Shown: positions 36,340-48,612 of the stretch, one piece after another | Layout: each line of letters opens with the position of its first letter | How positions within the stretch are numbered: the stretch's first letter is position 1 | Assembly: GCA_011009095.1 (NCBI GenBank) | Contig: VTPC01003416.1 | Span: 96,547 to 160,546, forward strand | Direction: 5' to 3' | Length of the DNA stretch: 64,000 nucleotides | DNA from: Ignelater luminosus | Lineage: Eukaryota > Arthropoda > Insecta > Coleoptera > Elateridae | Made by a program: the position numbers and the translations under genes | Notes under the pieces: model-generated | The model's database searches: none | What the model was told of the DNA's origin: nothing | The model's input: only the letters and a program-made list of their open reading frames with translations

Positions 36340-37483
36340 ATGTGGAAAGTTCCAACTTTTAAACTACTCAGTGGACATACCATTCCATTAGTTGGATGTA
36401 TGAAATAAGAATTCTCTTCGAACAAAATTATATCTTGGTTGTATTTTAGTTGGTAGTTATTTAATCGATGGAGAACGACAAACTAAAGAAGTACTTGATA
36501 AGGCTTTAAGTGCAGGCTATCGACTAATAGGTATCAGATTCAATAAGACCTAGCAGTGAAATAATTTTATTAAATCTTAGATACTGCCGCTATGTATGGA
36601 AACGAACAAGATATTGGATTAGCCTTGAAAGAACTTTTACCAAAACACAATTTAAAACGTGAAGACGTTTTCATTACATCAAAACTATGTACACAATCAG
36701 ATTATCAGCTTCGATTCTTTAGTTTCAAAAAATTTTATTAATTGTAGATCCAAGCGATCATGGTGATCAAGCCAAGAATGCACTTGCCGAGTCCTTGAGG
36801 AAATTACAATCTGGATATATCGATTTATACTTAATCCATTGGCCTGGTGTGTATGGAATTTCATCGCGTAGTTCAGAAAATGCAAAATTACGCGCAGCAA
36901 GCTGGGCTTCGCTTGTAAAAGCAAAAAAGGAAGGGCTCGTCAGAGATATTGGCGTATCAAATTATACAGTGCGGCACTTAAAGGAATTGTTGGACAACTG
37001 CTGTGGTGTCAAACCTGTTGTAAATCAGGTTATTAGATTACAATAGTAAAGTTCTTACACCATTTTAAATTTTTAAATGCAGGTTGAATGGCACCCAGGA
37101 TGTCACCAGGCAGACTTGAAGGAATTCTGTGAAAGAGAAGGCATCCTATTGCAAGCTTACATGTCACTTGGAGGTAGCGGAAATAAAAGTTTGCTTGGTG
37201 AGCCTTTTGTTGTGAAGGTTGCTGAGAAATTGGGTAAACAACCTGCGCAAGTATGTGCTACGTTTTTATAGTTATAAATGTGAAATATTTAGTGGATTTT
37301 CTATTTGAGGTGTTGCTGCGTTGGTCTGTACAACAAAACGTCGCTGTTATACCAAAATCGAGATCGAAAGAGCATATGGAAGCTAACATTAACTTGGATT
37401 TTGTTATACCTGACGAAGACATGGTTCTATTAGGTAGAAGAAAGCAGGAAAAATTTGATTGGGATCCAAATTCCGTTAAATAA
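36340..37483 (+). CDS. Aldo-keto reductase, paralogue 2
   Basis: Six exons, 36340-36397, 36450-36530, 36581-36688, 36748-37028, 37083-37250 and 37310-37483, give 289 aa. The tetrad is Asp47, Tyr52 (DTAAMYGNE), Lys81 and His113 (YLIHWPG). It is close to paralogue 1 throughout, with identical intron positions. The first-exon peptides differ most, and the residue after TSKL is Tyr here against Ser in paralogue 1, next to the active site. AATAAA lies at 37514. Substrate unknown. Confidence 0.93.
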
Positions 37484-38009
37484 CATAAGGTGTTATGTTT
37501 TTTATATTGTTTGAATAAAATTTATTTTGATATTAATTAATTTTACTGAAACTTTAATTTGCAATTGACATTAAATTAACCTCTAAGACTGACTGTCACT
37601 TTGACATTTAATTTTCTAATCATAGAAATGTTACTTAAAAAAAATGCTGTGGTCAGTAATTAGTTTGGAAAAGAATAAGAGTAGTCATTACACTTATTAT
37701 ATCCATTTAAATTAACCTTAAATAGTTATCCAGTGTGTTGAGCTTTACAATTTCAAAATTAAACTACATGAGAAGCAGCTCATTTCCCTCCAATTGTCCT
37801 AACCTACAAGCCTAAACATTTTATTAATCTGCACCAAGGAATTCTTAATTTTTAAATACAACAAAAACAGAATCAACTTGAAAACAATTTACTTAATAAA
37901 TGGATACCATTACAGAAACAATACAAATTTATATTCAATTATACATCTAAACATAAAGGCACAAAATAAAAGCATTCAGTCATTAAGGAAGCAGAGTCAA
38001 GAGTAAATC
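37484..38009. other. Spacer between convergent genes
   Basis: AT-rich sequence holding the 3' ends of the aldo-keto reductase (+) and the H2A.X gene (-). The minus-strand AATAAA at 37820-37825 is the likely H2A.X poly(A) signal. No histone 3' stem-loop was seen. Confidence 0.6.
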
Positions 38010-38423
38010 TTAATAGTCTTGCGACTGGCTCTTTGTTCCCTTACTACTACTTGAGGTACCACCAGTCTTCTTAGGTAGAAGCACAGCTTGAATATTTGGG
38101 AGCACACCACCCTGTGCAATAGTAACTCCAGCCAGCAACTTGTTCAATTCTTCATCATTTCTTATAGCAAGCTGCAGATGACGAGGAATGATTCTGGTCT
38201 TCTTGTTATCTCTAGCAGCGTTACCGGCTAATTCCAAAACTTCCGCGGCTAAATATTCCATAACAGCAGCTAGATATACGGGGGCCCCCGCCCCGACTCT
38301 TTCGGCATAGTTGCCTTTGCGGAGCAAACGATGAATTCTTCCAACAGGAAATTGTAGACCGGCACGACTTGAACGCGATTTCGCTTTTCCTTTTACTTTA
38401 CCACCTTTTCCACGACCGGACAT
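38010..38423 (-). CDS. H2AX: Histone H2A.X
   Basis: A single-exon, 137-aa H2A. The N-terminus [20 protein letters not shown] and the fold sequence [20 protein letters not shown] and [23 protein letters not shown] helix are canonical. The C-terminus ends SQDY, the SQ(D/E)phi motif of H2A.X, where the Ser is phosphorylated by ATM/ATR-type kinases at DNA breaks. The protein is otherwise of the canonical H2A type, not H2A.Z/H2Av. The gene stands alone and has an AATAAA downstream instead of the replication-histone stem-loop, which fits a replication-independent variant gene. Confidence 0.95.
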   Translation of the reverse strand: MSGRGKGGKVKGKAKSRSSRAGLQFPVGRIHRLLRKGNYAERVGAGAPVYLAAVMEYLAAEVLELAGNAARDNKKTRIIPRHLQLAIRNDEELNKLLAGVTIAQGGVLPNIQAVLLPKKTGGTSSSSKGTKSQSQDY

Positions 38424-39195
38424 GATGTTCGTTTAATTCTTTTTTAACTTTTTAACGGCTCTTTTTTTACTCGTTTTAAGGTTAACAACGCTTCCTATCA
38501 GTTCGCCGTTTCGCGCTCAAATAAAAATACCGGCGAGTTATGAAAATGACAGCTGTGTGGAAGTGGTTTTGGCAGGGTTGTCGGTTCTTCTGACATACTA
38601 TATTAGATTGAATTTATGCTTATGACTTACAGATTGCTTATTTTAGTTAACTAGACTTTTACTGTTTAAATTACATTGCATTATTATTTACTAATATACT
38701 TTGATTTTAGTTTTTCAAACCGCCTAATAGAAGTTTTAATTTTTAAACAATAATAAATGTGGCAACCTTGATTTCCTTTAAAATGTGCTTAATGTAAAAT
38801 AGGTAAAGGTCCGTTTACAGGAATATCTTTTTATTTAATTAGGTCTGTAAAGAATTAATTGTTGGAGTTGCATTGAGTGGCATATCTTTGATTAGAAAAA
38901 ACAAGGTAAGTTTTTCCACTCTTACTTTACAATTTAAATTAAAGTAATGTTAGAAACTTGAAGTAGAATAATAAAAAATGTTTCAGCAGCAATGCTAACT
39001 AGCAATGAGAAATCTCCAGATTAGTCGACATGTGACACTTGTTCAATTCTACCTGATCGCAAGCAATATTCCGGGAAAATTATCAACCAAGAGATGGCGC
39101 TAAATCTCCAAATCTGGGAATTTATAACATTTATTATGGTTTATGACGATACGTTTTACAGTTATGGCAACAGTGTGATAACCGGACGATCACCC
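38424..39195. other. H2A.X upstream region
   Basis: The presumed H2A.X promoter lies next to 38423, without an obvious TATA box. The remainder is AT-rich spacer with nothing recognised. Confidence 0.5.
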
Positions 39196-39199
39196 TCAA

Positions 39200-41165
39200 A
39201 CTAGTTTCTTAAATTTCCAACAGAAATCGCGACGATCGTGCTTCTCTTCAATAGAGACGAGGGTCTTTCTACCAGACATTCTGATGTTTTCAAACCGAAA
39301 GCTTCCCGGCAATAGTCTTTTGTGTTTTGTTAGGATTTGGATTCTTACAATTAAGTGGTAGGAGAATAATGACTTTAAGATGATCCGGGCGTCACTGATC
39401 ACTTTTTGTTTCTTTCCGTGCATTTCCATATCTTGGGAACGGCTGGTCCTATCGAGTTGGGATTTGGATTGTTAGAGGTGGTGAGGAAATTACTGTAAGA
39501 CGATTTGGGTATTTTCGATCGTCTTTTGTTTTATTGTTAGCTAGTTTCCCGCCGTAGGCGGGTGGCCTTTTTCGGTACCCCTGTGGTACCTCTTGGGCCG
39601 AAGATTGTGGATACATGAATTAAGGAGGTAGATACGTTCCTTGTTCTTGTTCCCTCGGACTGGACTAACTGATGGAACTCGGTGGAGCTGGAATGCAGCA
39701 GCAGCAGCAATAGTTGTAGGCAACGATGGATGATGAGGTGACGTCCGGGTTGAGCGAAGTAAATTGGAGAGCGCGGCTGTGGTTGTTATCTGTACCTGTG
39801 GTATACATCGGGGTGGATATTGATGAATATTGGGGAAGAGCATTGGCTGTTCTGGCGGAGGAGACTGCAGATGCAGGACGGCGCGCCGGAGTTTGTATTT
39901 CAAAAATATAAAGGATGCATAGAGTAAAGAGAGAAACCCAGGTGTCGTATCGCAGATGGGTGTTGAAGCCGGACGTTGTAGCGGGCAGTATCTTCAGAGG
40001 CTGGATGTAGTGATGATAAATGCGGAAAAGAAGCGAACGACGAACGCTGGAGAGCTTGCACTTGCTTGTGGAGATGGGGCCGGTACCACCGCTACGAACC
40101 AATGATGACAGTGACAAAAACGTACTTTAGGACATCAATCCTACTAACGCCGCGTTCAGAATGCGGACACCTGGGAGAGCAAGGAAGCGACATCCGCGCC
40201 GATAGTCGCGCCTTTCCCCCAAGGCAACAACGTGCACGGGTAAAGAAGGATTAGGAACGCAGGTTGCCAGGAGACACCTAGGATATAATACATACCAGCC
40301 TGGGCGCGGGCTATTAGCAACGGGTCTGTCGACGGACGTCTGAACCAAACAGACAGCAGGCGAAACTGTTCCAATAACTCGGGAACCGCTGGTCCTATCG
40401 GGTTGGGTTTGGAATGTTAGGGGTGGTGCTGAAATCGCTTTAAGACGATCCGGCCATCATCGATCGTTTTCTGTTCTTTTTTACAGATATCCTGTATCTC
40501 GGAAATGGCTGGTCGATTCGAGTTGGGATTCCGATTATTAAGAGTGGTGGGAGAATGGCTTTAAAACGAACCGGGCATCGGCGATCGTTTTTTGTTTTTT
40601 CAGTGATTTTCAATATCTCGGGAACGACTGATCCTGTTCAGTTGTCATTTGGATTGTTAGGAATCATGAAAAAGACGGTTTGAAGACGATCCGGGTTTGT
40701 TTTTTCATCGATTTTCAATATCACTGTAACGGTTGGCTCTATCGAGTTGGCATTTGGATTGTTAAGATTGGTTGGCTTTAAGACGAACCGGGCATCACCG
40801 ATCGTTTTTTGTTTTTTTTTCTCAGTGAATTTGCATATCTTGGAAATTGTTGGCCTTATCGACTTGGAATTCCGATTGTTAAGAACGGCGAGAAAATCAC
40901 TTTAAGACGATCCGGGCATTATCGATTGTCTTTTGTTTTGTTTTTTCAGTCAATTACCATATTTCGGGAACGGCTGGCCCTATCGGGTTGGGATTTGGAT
41001 TGTTAGGTATGGTGCGGGAATCGCTTTAAAACGATCCAGTCATTATCGATCGTTTTTTTTTTGTTTTCTTTCAGTGAATTTCCATATCTCTGGAACAGCT
41101 GGTTCTATCGAATTTGGATTTGGATTGTTGGTGGTAAGCAAATCGCTTTAAGATCGTCTTCTTGT
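39200..41165. repeat. Tandem array, period about 118-120 bp, interrupted
   Basis: Units carry the phrases CATATCTCGGGAACGGCTGG, CCTATCGAGTTGGGATTTGG, ATTGTTAGG, CTTTAAGACGATCCGGGCAT and CGATCGTTTTTTGTTTT. Unit starts are near 40378, 40498, 40617, 40722, 40837, 40964 and 41085; older units lie at about 39230-39535. Between 39535 and 40375 the array is broken by about 840 bp of GC-richer unrelated sequence. Confidence 0.9.
39535..40375. other. GC-richer insertion inside the tandem array
   Basis: This roughly 840-bp block differs in composition from the array on either side and contains no array units. It has a GCAGCAGCAGCAGCAA tract near 39693. Open frames exist on both strands, but none is recognisable. 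Boundaries read TGTTAG..TTCCA, which could be LTR-like ends, but no target duplication is clear. Confidence 0.5.
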
Positions 41166-41723
41166 TTTTATATTCCACGTTTCTTGTCTTTTTTAAGATT
41201 AAAAGCAGCACCGACCCTTAAAAACGCTGGTCGATCGTAATTCGGTGACAACTTTGCATAACTTTGTTTTTTTTCGACATAAAAACTTGACAGTTTTACT
41301 ATGGAATTACACGTAACAAGCAGCAATTAGCAACGTTGTCGGTAAAGGGTTCCTGGACGATCAGCAGCGTAGGCAGAGACAACACTTTTAAAACCTCTTT
41401 CTTCGATGCTGACAGCGCGTAAGCCTGATTACTGCTCCTGAACACCCTGAACATAAAAGCATTTGTGTGTTGTGCTTTTTCAAATGTGTAAAAGTATCTT
41501 TATTATTCTGATTATTTGCAAACTGCACTTAACAGATGTCGTTATTAATTGTACAACAACCGATATACAACCGATCACAACCGATGATACAAAGGCTTAC
41601 AAAACAAAATTTTCTTTGTTCTTTTCTTACTTTGTTTGATAACACGTTTTAAAAGTTGGATTAGTTGCTGCTGCTTCTGGTGTCACTTGTTCTAGTGTTG
41701 GAAGATTAAACAAACGACAAACG

Positions 41724-43556
41724 ATGGATGCAGGCGATGGTAACTGTATTCGTAATGGGAATAAAAATGATGAACAAGATGCCTTGGGCAACCCAAGGTA
41801 AAAAGTTCATTAACTCTCACTTTTTTTGTTAATACATTAATGTTAATGATTTATTCTAGGGGTATATATCAAAATGTTATAGCCGATATGCCTACAGAAA
41901 GGAATGCAACCCATTATAATATGAATCACAAAAATAGGGGTCTTGCCTTAGTTTTCAATCATGAAATATTTGATATTCATGAATTACGTAGACGTAGTGG
42001 TACTTCGGTTGATTGCGAAAATTTAGTTGCACGCTTAGAAAAGTTAGGTTTTGATGTAAAGGTGTTTCATAACTTAGAATATCCTGATATTCATGCTCAC
42101 ATTATTAATGCAGCAAATTCCAATCATTCAGATAGCGATTGTATCCTAGTGGCTGTGCTTACACATGGTGAACATGGAATTTTATATGCGAAAGATTCAG
42201 CGTATAAACCAGAAATTCTATGGACACCATTTACTGCTGATAAATGCCCTACGTTGGCAGGTAGTACATTTAGTTAAGTCTCTTGTTACCTATGCAGTTT
42301 TTTAATTTTGCATAATTATAGGAAAACCAAAGTTGTTTTTTATTCAGGCATGCCAAGGTGATAAATTAGATCCTGGTGTCACATTAGCTAGTAGGACGCA
42401 AACCGATGGACATCCTACGAATACATACAGAATACCATCACAGGCTGATTTTCTCATTGCATATTCAACTATTCCAGGTAATTTTCTTTATTTAGTTAGG
42501 TTAAGAAACAAATTGAAAACCTAAAATTAATTATTTTCATTTGAATGTAGGTTTTTATTCCTGGCGTAATACGACTCGAGGTTCCTGGTTTATTCAAGCG
42601 CTGTGCGCTGAATTAAGTGAAAATGGGTATGTTCATGATTTGTTAGCCATTCTAACATTTGTAAGCCGTCGAGTGGCTATTGATTATGAAAGCAACGTAC
42701 CTGATGATCCTCGTATGCATATGCAAAAGCAAATACCTTGCATAACTAGCATGTTAACCAGATTGCTTAAGTTTAATAAAAAGGGGTAGGTTTTTAATTT
42801 TATTTCTGTTTCCTTTTTTTTAGTTTCTTTTATCTAATTTATATTGTTTGCTTTTAAATGGTATCAATTTATTTATCATTTGACAGTTGTATCCAATCTC
42901 TATCTAACCTTACTTTCTTGACAAGTGTCAATTTTACTTGTTAGTTTTTAAAATGTAGTTGACTTTGATTCCTAGTGTCTTCTCATTTAAAAATGAAATT
43001 TAAAGTCTTAAGAAAAATTACGGAAAAGCTTTGAAAACTTAAAAAAAAAGATGTAAGAATTGAATATAAACATCATCCTAATAACTATCTATTAATTAAT
43101 TTAATTCTACTTGGCCATTGTATAGGTTAGGAACAAATTCGTAAGGTGTTGATTGAGATTTAAGAATGATTATCATACTTCAGGTGAAAATAATATACTA
43201 TTAAACGTCCTAAATTCAAACTTGGTCATGTAAAACTCTTTTATTGCTAATGCGTAACATTTTCAACAAATGGCTTTTGAAAAAATTTCGCGACATTTAG
43301 TTTTTCACCACCAAATATGATATTCACTCTACTGTACTTAATTATCTAGCTACTACTAATTTTCCTTTTCTGCATTAACCATTCTGATTCTTTCAAAATA
43401 GAATTTTAAAAAGGAGAGGATTGTATTAATTTTAGTGACGAGAATATATCAAATGAAGTAACTGCCATGGAAATAACTAAAGAAAAGGCAAAGCATGGTT
43501 TTGGTGGATTGTTTAATTCTAGAGCAAGAAATCAAGCGTATCAAGTGAATTATTAA
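41724..43556 (+). CDS. Effector caspase, paralogue 1
   Basis: Exons 41724-41797, 41860-42260, 42322-42477 and 42551 onward encode a short-prodomain caspase, a cysteine protease that cuts after Asp during apoptosis. Catalytic His127 sits in LTHGEHG and Cys169 in QACQG. NRGLALVFNHE and SGTSVDCENL give the S1 pocket. Likely processing between large and small subunits is after Asp187 (RTQTD/G). The small subunit has FLIAYSTIPG, YSWRNTTRGSWF and QIPCITSMLTRLLKF. Reading straight on, the protein ends at TAG 42787-42789 (289 aa). A donor at 42786 and an acceptor before 43436 instead join in phase to a 121-nt exon and give 328 aa with a 40-residue tail. AATAAA at 44029 supports a transcript covering that exon. 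Confidence 0.93.
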
Positions 43557-44560
43557 TAATCTAGGAAAGTATCTTAGTTTTAATTTTACATACATTCTAT
43601 GTACAAGGATATAAATTAATTTTAGGAAATTTGTGTGCAAGTATTAATTTTGATAGGTTGGCAATATTTTTTTTATTGTTCCATAAGTAGAAGTACTTTT
43701 GAACTTAGCCATAATAGTGTTTATTCAGTGTTTATTATATTTTAGGTTAGATTAAATTTTAAGATAACAATCAAGTCTTTCACTATGATCAGTGAAGCAG
43801 GAGAAATTGAGTCTTTCAGGAAGTGTCTTGTAATAATTATTATTAAATATGATAGTAGAGGTAAGAAGGTAAATATTGTAACCTTTTCCACTGCCTTTTA
43901 TCCAGCCATTTTATAATTATAGTGCTCACTAATTATTGTCGATTATTATTAAAATTGTAGTTGTCGAAGAACTGATAATGATAATCATATTTTGTAAGTT
44001 TTATTAATGATTGTATTATGATTATACCAATAAAATATTTACTAAAAAGAAAAATCTAAATTAATTTATCAAAACTGATTCTTATTCCTGCTGATTTGTT
44101 TCCGAACAAATCATTGGAACTGCTATAATTAGAGAGTTATATCCCTTCAAAGATAACATGTGGCTTACAATTATTACTTTTTTTCATTCTTTCTTTTGCA
44201 CTTATTGTTTTCATGTTTGTTCAAAGTGAAAAATGTTTTTGAGGTTATCTTAAAAGTTTGAAATGTCAATTTTGATGTTTTAAAAATATTTAGTGATAAT
44301 TGAATTACCAACTTAATAAATAGTTTATCTGAAGAAGTAAACTAAGGGAGTAAATATGATATTTTTTGTGGAATTTCTTGATTTTTTGCAGGGGTTCTTG
44401 CACACTTCTAAATTCTTTCCTCAACAGAATTTAAGCCTCCTTGTTCTATAGGTTTCTTCCCTAAAGTAAATCGCTTTCAAGATACAAGGTGTCAAAGTTT
44501 ATTTAAAAACAAAAAATTTCGACACACGTCGTTTCCGAGATGCTCTAACTCTGTCACAAA
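43557..44560. other. Caspase 1 3' UTR and spacer
   Basis: AT-rich sequence with a poly(A) signal at 44029-44034. No gene was seen. Confidence 0.5.
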
Positions 44561-46680
44561 AGAAAATCAAAGGACTTTCATCCGAATGGCATTCTCAACC
44601 GCTTGCATCAATCCATGTCCGAACTCGATAGCGCCAGTCGTTCCTGAGATACGCTAGATTTGTCCAAAAAAAAGGATTCCGACTACTTCTAGCTTTTCTT
44701 CTAATTTCTCCACCTCTCGCGCCAATTCCTCATCTTACATCTCATTCACCATCCGCAACCCGCTTTTCCAAAAACTCACCCATCTCTCTCGCACTTCTAA
44801 TCTCAGTTTATTCTGCTGCTCTTGCAAATACTTTTTCTCACTCTTCCGCATCCACCACTCCCACTCCTTTACTGTCACCCGCTTCTCGATCCTATGTCTC
44901 AGTAGTAACCATCGCCCGCTCCACTCCCTAACCCGCAGCAAACTTCCTAACCATCGACGCCCCCACGAGCATCTCGTTGCCCACCGCCACACCTCCCCAA
45001 TGCTAACTCCTCCACCTAAGCCGTCCTCACCTCCATTAACCCATCTACCTCCACCGTCTCTGCAGCCACCTCAACATATAGGCCGCAAGCATTATTTATC
45101 CTCCCCCGACACCAATTCCGACTGGATCACCACAACCTCGAATAAGGGCCATACCGTTCCTAAAAACCCCATCCCCACAATTAGTTCTTTCACTACCTGC
45201 TTCATAACATGACTGTCCAAGTCAGCCTAAACTCCTAAAATCCTGACCACCATACTAAAGAAAATTCCTGGTCTGATTGTATCAGAACTGTCTGTGTCTG
45301 TCACCGGTACGGCGGAAATCTAGTTCATACAAGCCAGGCTTGCAATCCCGAACCACTTCGTAGGAGGCCCCGTCCGGATATCTTCCGCGGCACCTAAAGT
45401 CCCCAATCATCTGCCACGTCTCCCTAAACCGGCTCCATTCTCATGCGTTATTTATAGCATCGAGCTTGACGTCACTTTGGTGCGCTAACTACATGTAAAG
45501 CTTTGCTTGACACGTTCCTGGCGAAGGGCGCCCGGATGTTCAACCCCACGTCTCCAAGGCTCAACCGGTCCAGTGCTACAAGTGTCTCAAGTTTGTTCAC
45601 CCCTCTTTGGGGTGCATGGTCAGGACTCCTATCTGCGACACCACCCACCACACTGCATCCTGCGATCCCTTAACTGTCCCTCCTCTCCTGTTGCTCCCAA
45701 AACGGCGCTTCTTTTGAAACCCTCCACCTAACGTATCCATAATTTGCTATTATTTTTGGTCACGTTCTTAACCTCTTCACGAACCAACGTGACCACATCC
45801 ACAAAGTCACCCAGTTCTTTGGCCTCTGGGACAAGCCATCCTACTCTGAAAACCCCATTCCTAAAAAATTCACTTCAAAACCTCCGCAATTAACGATTAC
45901 CAATGGCTCAAGATGTGCGCCTCGGAACTGCTGGAGCCACAAACGCCTGCTAGTTGAGAATCTGGTCCTCATGGATCACGTTCCCATCCTTGCAGTGTCC
46001 GAAACCCATCACAGCCCCAGTGGCCGAGTCAGAGTAGCCCTTGCCGTCTACCGCAGACTTCAAGATTCCCCCAACAGTTCTCAAACCTACATATCTGCGC
46101 CGCCGGACAGTGCCCTCGTAACATCTTTTCCATTTACATCCCGCCCACAGACCCGCTTCCAGTAGATTTTTTCGAGTTCGCTCCGGAGAACCATGGTGAT
46201 GGGCAATTTCAACGCTCGGAACACGACCTTTGGGGCTAACAACTGACAGACTGCCTGCTCAGGGTTCCGCTATTCCGGATTCTCAACGAATGCCCCACAT
46301 ATCTCACCCACCTGGGTAGCTTCATCATAGACCACATCGTCGTCACAGACACCCTAACTCCTCACTTTGAGACCCTGGTTTTTATTGTCGCCTCTGACCA
46401 TCTGCCACTTGCCACCGATTTCACCCTGTTTCAAGTCCAGATTCCCCAGAACGCTCGTCGCACCATCAGGGACTGGAACAACGTCCGTTGGAAAGAGTTC
46501 CAAGTTCACGTAGAAGACAACCTTCCCCAAGAACAAGATTCACACTTTTAGACAGAATCGAAGCCACTGTTGACTAGGTTACCAAATCATCCAAGAAGCC
46601 GTCCAAGTATCTGTACCTGAGAGGGCTATCAATCCTAGGCGGCCCCTTCTACCAGCTTTCCACCGCTATCTTGATACATT
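44560..46680 (+). pseudogene. Jockey-like LINE relic (ORF1 and endonuclease part of ORF2)
   Basis: Pro/Ser-rich ORF1-like sequence (about 44760-45230, with SYVSVVTIARS) is followed by a zinc-knuckle stretch, VQCYKCLKFVHPSLGC, near 45565-45620. A decayed APE-type endonuclease follows: IYIPPTDPLP, VDFFEFAPENHGD and VASDHLPLATDF (about 46100-46440). Many stops and frameshifts are present, and no reverse-transcriptase domain follows. It is cut off near 46680 by a copy of repeat family B. Confidence 0.85.
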
Positions 46681-46699
46681 TTGACGACGTTTAAACGAC

Positions 46700-47320
46700 A
46701 TCCGTTGGTTTATAATCTTCACCTACAGCAGAAAAGAAACAGCAAGTTATCGCATTGCTGGACGGTTGGCAGCACTCGTTTGCAAGCAAGTAAGTACCAA
46801 CAACGCCTAATCACCATTGCCGGTGGCGAGTCAGCGGGATTACTGCTCGTGGACACAGGCATTATTTCAAGATTTTTTTGTTTCGTACCGTTATTAGCTA
46901 CATTTTCGTTAGATGGGTGGAGAGAAAGATTTTTTACACCTGACAACACTGGCGTGCTGGCACATTTTTTGTTCCATCTAAAGCTCTGGCTGGTTATTTA
47001 CTATTTCTCACTTTATTTGCTCAATCCACCCACATTTTTCACTTTTATCACAGCTTGTGGAAGCCCTGCACATGCAATTAATTTTTATTAGGAATTTTCA
47101 TTTTTTATTGTTGAGATGATTAAATAATTTAACTGTCATGTTATTTAAAATTATGAATAGTTTCATAAGTTTTTAATTCCACTGTTTTTCCAATACCATT
47201 TTTATTTTAAAAATTCTCATGTATTTATAAAAGAAATTTATTGTCAAGTGCTACATAATCTAAAAGCAATTTTTGAAATTTAATTGTCAAATGTGCTACA
47301 TAACCTAAAACCTAACCCTT
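46700..47320 (+). repeat. Dispersed repeat family B, fullest copy
   Basis: Matches 24835-25455 in reverse complement and 17785-18010 directly (3' part). A 136-aa open frame (46681-47091) begins just before the repeat and contains VGSTRLQASKYQQRLI, which is also present in the inverted copy (VGSTRLQTSNYRQRLI). The conserved frame may reflect an old coding region, but it matches no family I know. Confidence 0.75.
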
Positions 47321-47562
47321 TTGGTTAGTTTTAAAAAGCACTGAAAGTTTAATAAAAATGTTTAAATTTTTGCGCGCATAGATAATAAATGAGTTAGAGA
47401 TGAGAGAGTGAAAGAATCTAAATATCTTAGTCCAAAGTACAGCATCTCTATGGGTAATAGAGATACGTCAAGAGCGCGAGCGCGCACTATTGCCTTTTTG
47501 GCGCCTTTTTTTGGTAATAATAATAATTTTCCAAACTTTTACTATTTTGGAAACTTATAACA

Positions 47563-48612
47563 ATGGATAATGTTGATGGTAACTGTATTAGTAGCCAAAA
47601 TAAAGATGATGACGATCATGATAGTCTGGTCAAGTCAAGGTAAGGAGTTCATTAACTTGTATATTTTTTGGCTATTGCTAATGGTAATTTATTTGCAGGA
47701 ATATCTATCAGAATCAGCTAATTAATACGCCTACAGAAATACATGCTACCCACTACAATATGAATCATAAAAATAGAGGTCTCGCTTTAATTTTCAATCA
47801 TGAAAAATTTGAATTTCATTCAACACGTAAAGGAACATCGATTGATTGTAAAAATTTACTTGCATGTTTAGAAAAGTTGGATTTTAAAGTAAGGTTGTTT
47901 CAAGATTTAGAATATGTCGATATTCAAGCACAAATTGTTCGCACATCAAAATTAAATCATTCTGACTACGATTGCCTTTTGGTAGTTGTACTTTCACACG
48001 GAGATCATGGTATTTTATATGCTAAAGACACAGCTTACAAACCTGAAACTTTATGGTCCTCATTTACAGTTGATAAGTGTCCAACACTGGCAGGTAACAA
48101 TTAAATTTTTTGTTGTCTTTCTTAAAATAATCTCTTCGAATAATTTTAGGAAAACCAAAGTTATTCTTCATTCAAGCATGTCAGGGTGACAGCTTGGATT
48201 CTGGTGTTACGCTAGTTAGTAGAATACAATTCGATGGATATCCCAATTTGGATACGTATGCAATACCATTAGATATACAAACTGATTTTCTCGTTGTATA
48301 TTCAACCTTTCCAGGTTCTTTAAATAAAGCATTTTATTAGATTTAAAATAACTAATCTTGTAATATATTTAAGGTTATTATTCGTGGCGTAATCCAGATC
48401 GAGGTTCCTGGTTTATACAAGCATTGTGTGCTGAATTGAGTGAGAATGGATATGTTTATGATTTGCTAACTATTTTAACATTTGTAAACCGTCGTGTGGC
48501 TATCGATTATGAAAGCAATGTACCTGGTAATGATCTTATGGACAAGCAAAAACAAATTCCTTGTATCAACAGCATGTTGAGAAGATTAGTTAGATTTAAT
48601 AAAAAGTTTTAG
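47563..48612 (+). CDS. Effector caspase, paralogue 2
   Basis: Exons 47563-47639, 47699-48093, 48150-48314 and 48374-48612 give 291 aa with the same intron positions as paralogue 1. Catalytic His126 (LSHGDHG) and Cys168 (QACQG) are present, as are SWRNPDRGSWF and QIPCINSML. The linker keeps one Asp (IQFD/G), but the following segment differs from the usual IPSQADFLIAYST: it reads IPLDIQTDFLVVYSTF, with an inserted stretch. The N-terminus is Asp-rich (DDDDHD). The frame ends in FNKKF and a stop, so no C-terminal extension is possible. AATAAA at 48698. Probably active, though more diverged than paralogue 1. Confidence 0.92.

Noticed and set aside
39665..40117. 150-aa frame with poly-Cys from a GCAGCA tract
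   Set aside because: The poly-Cys run comes from a trinucleotide repeat, and overlapping frames on both strands are open.
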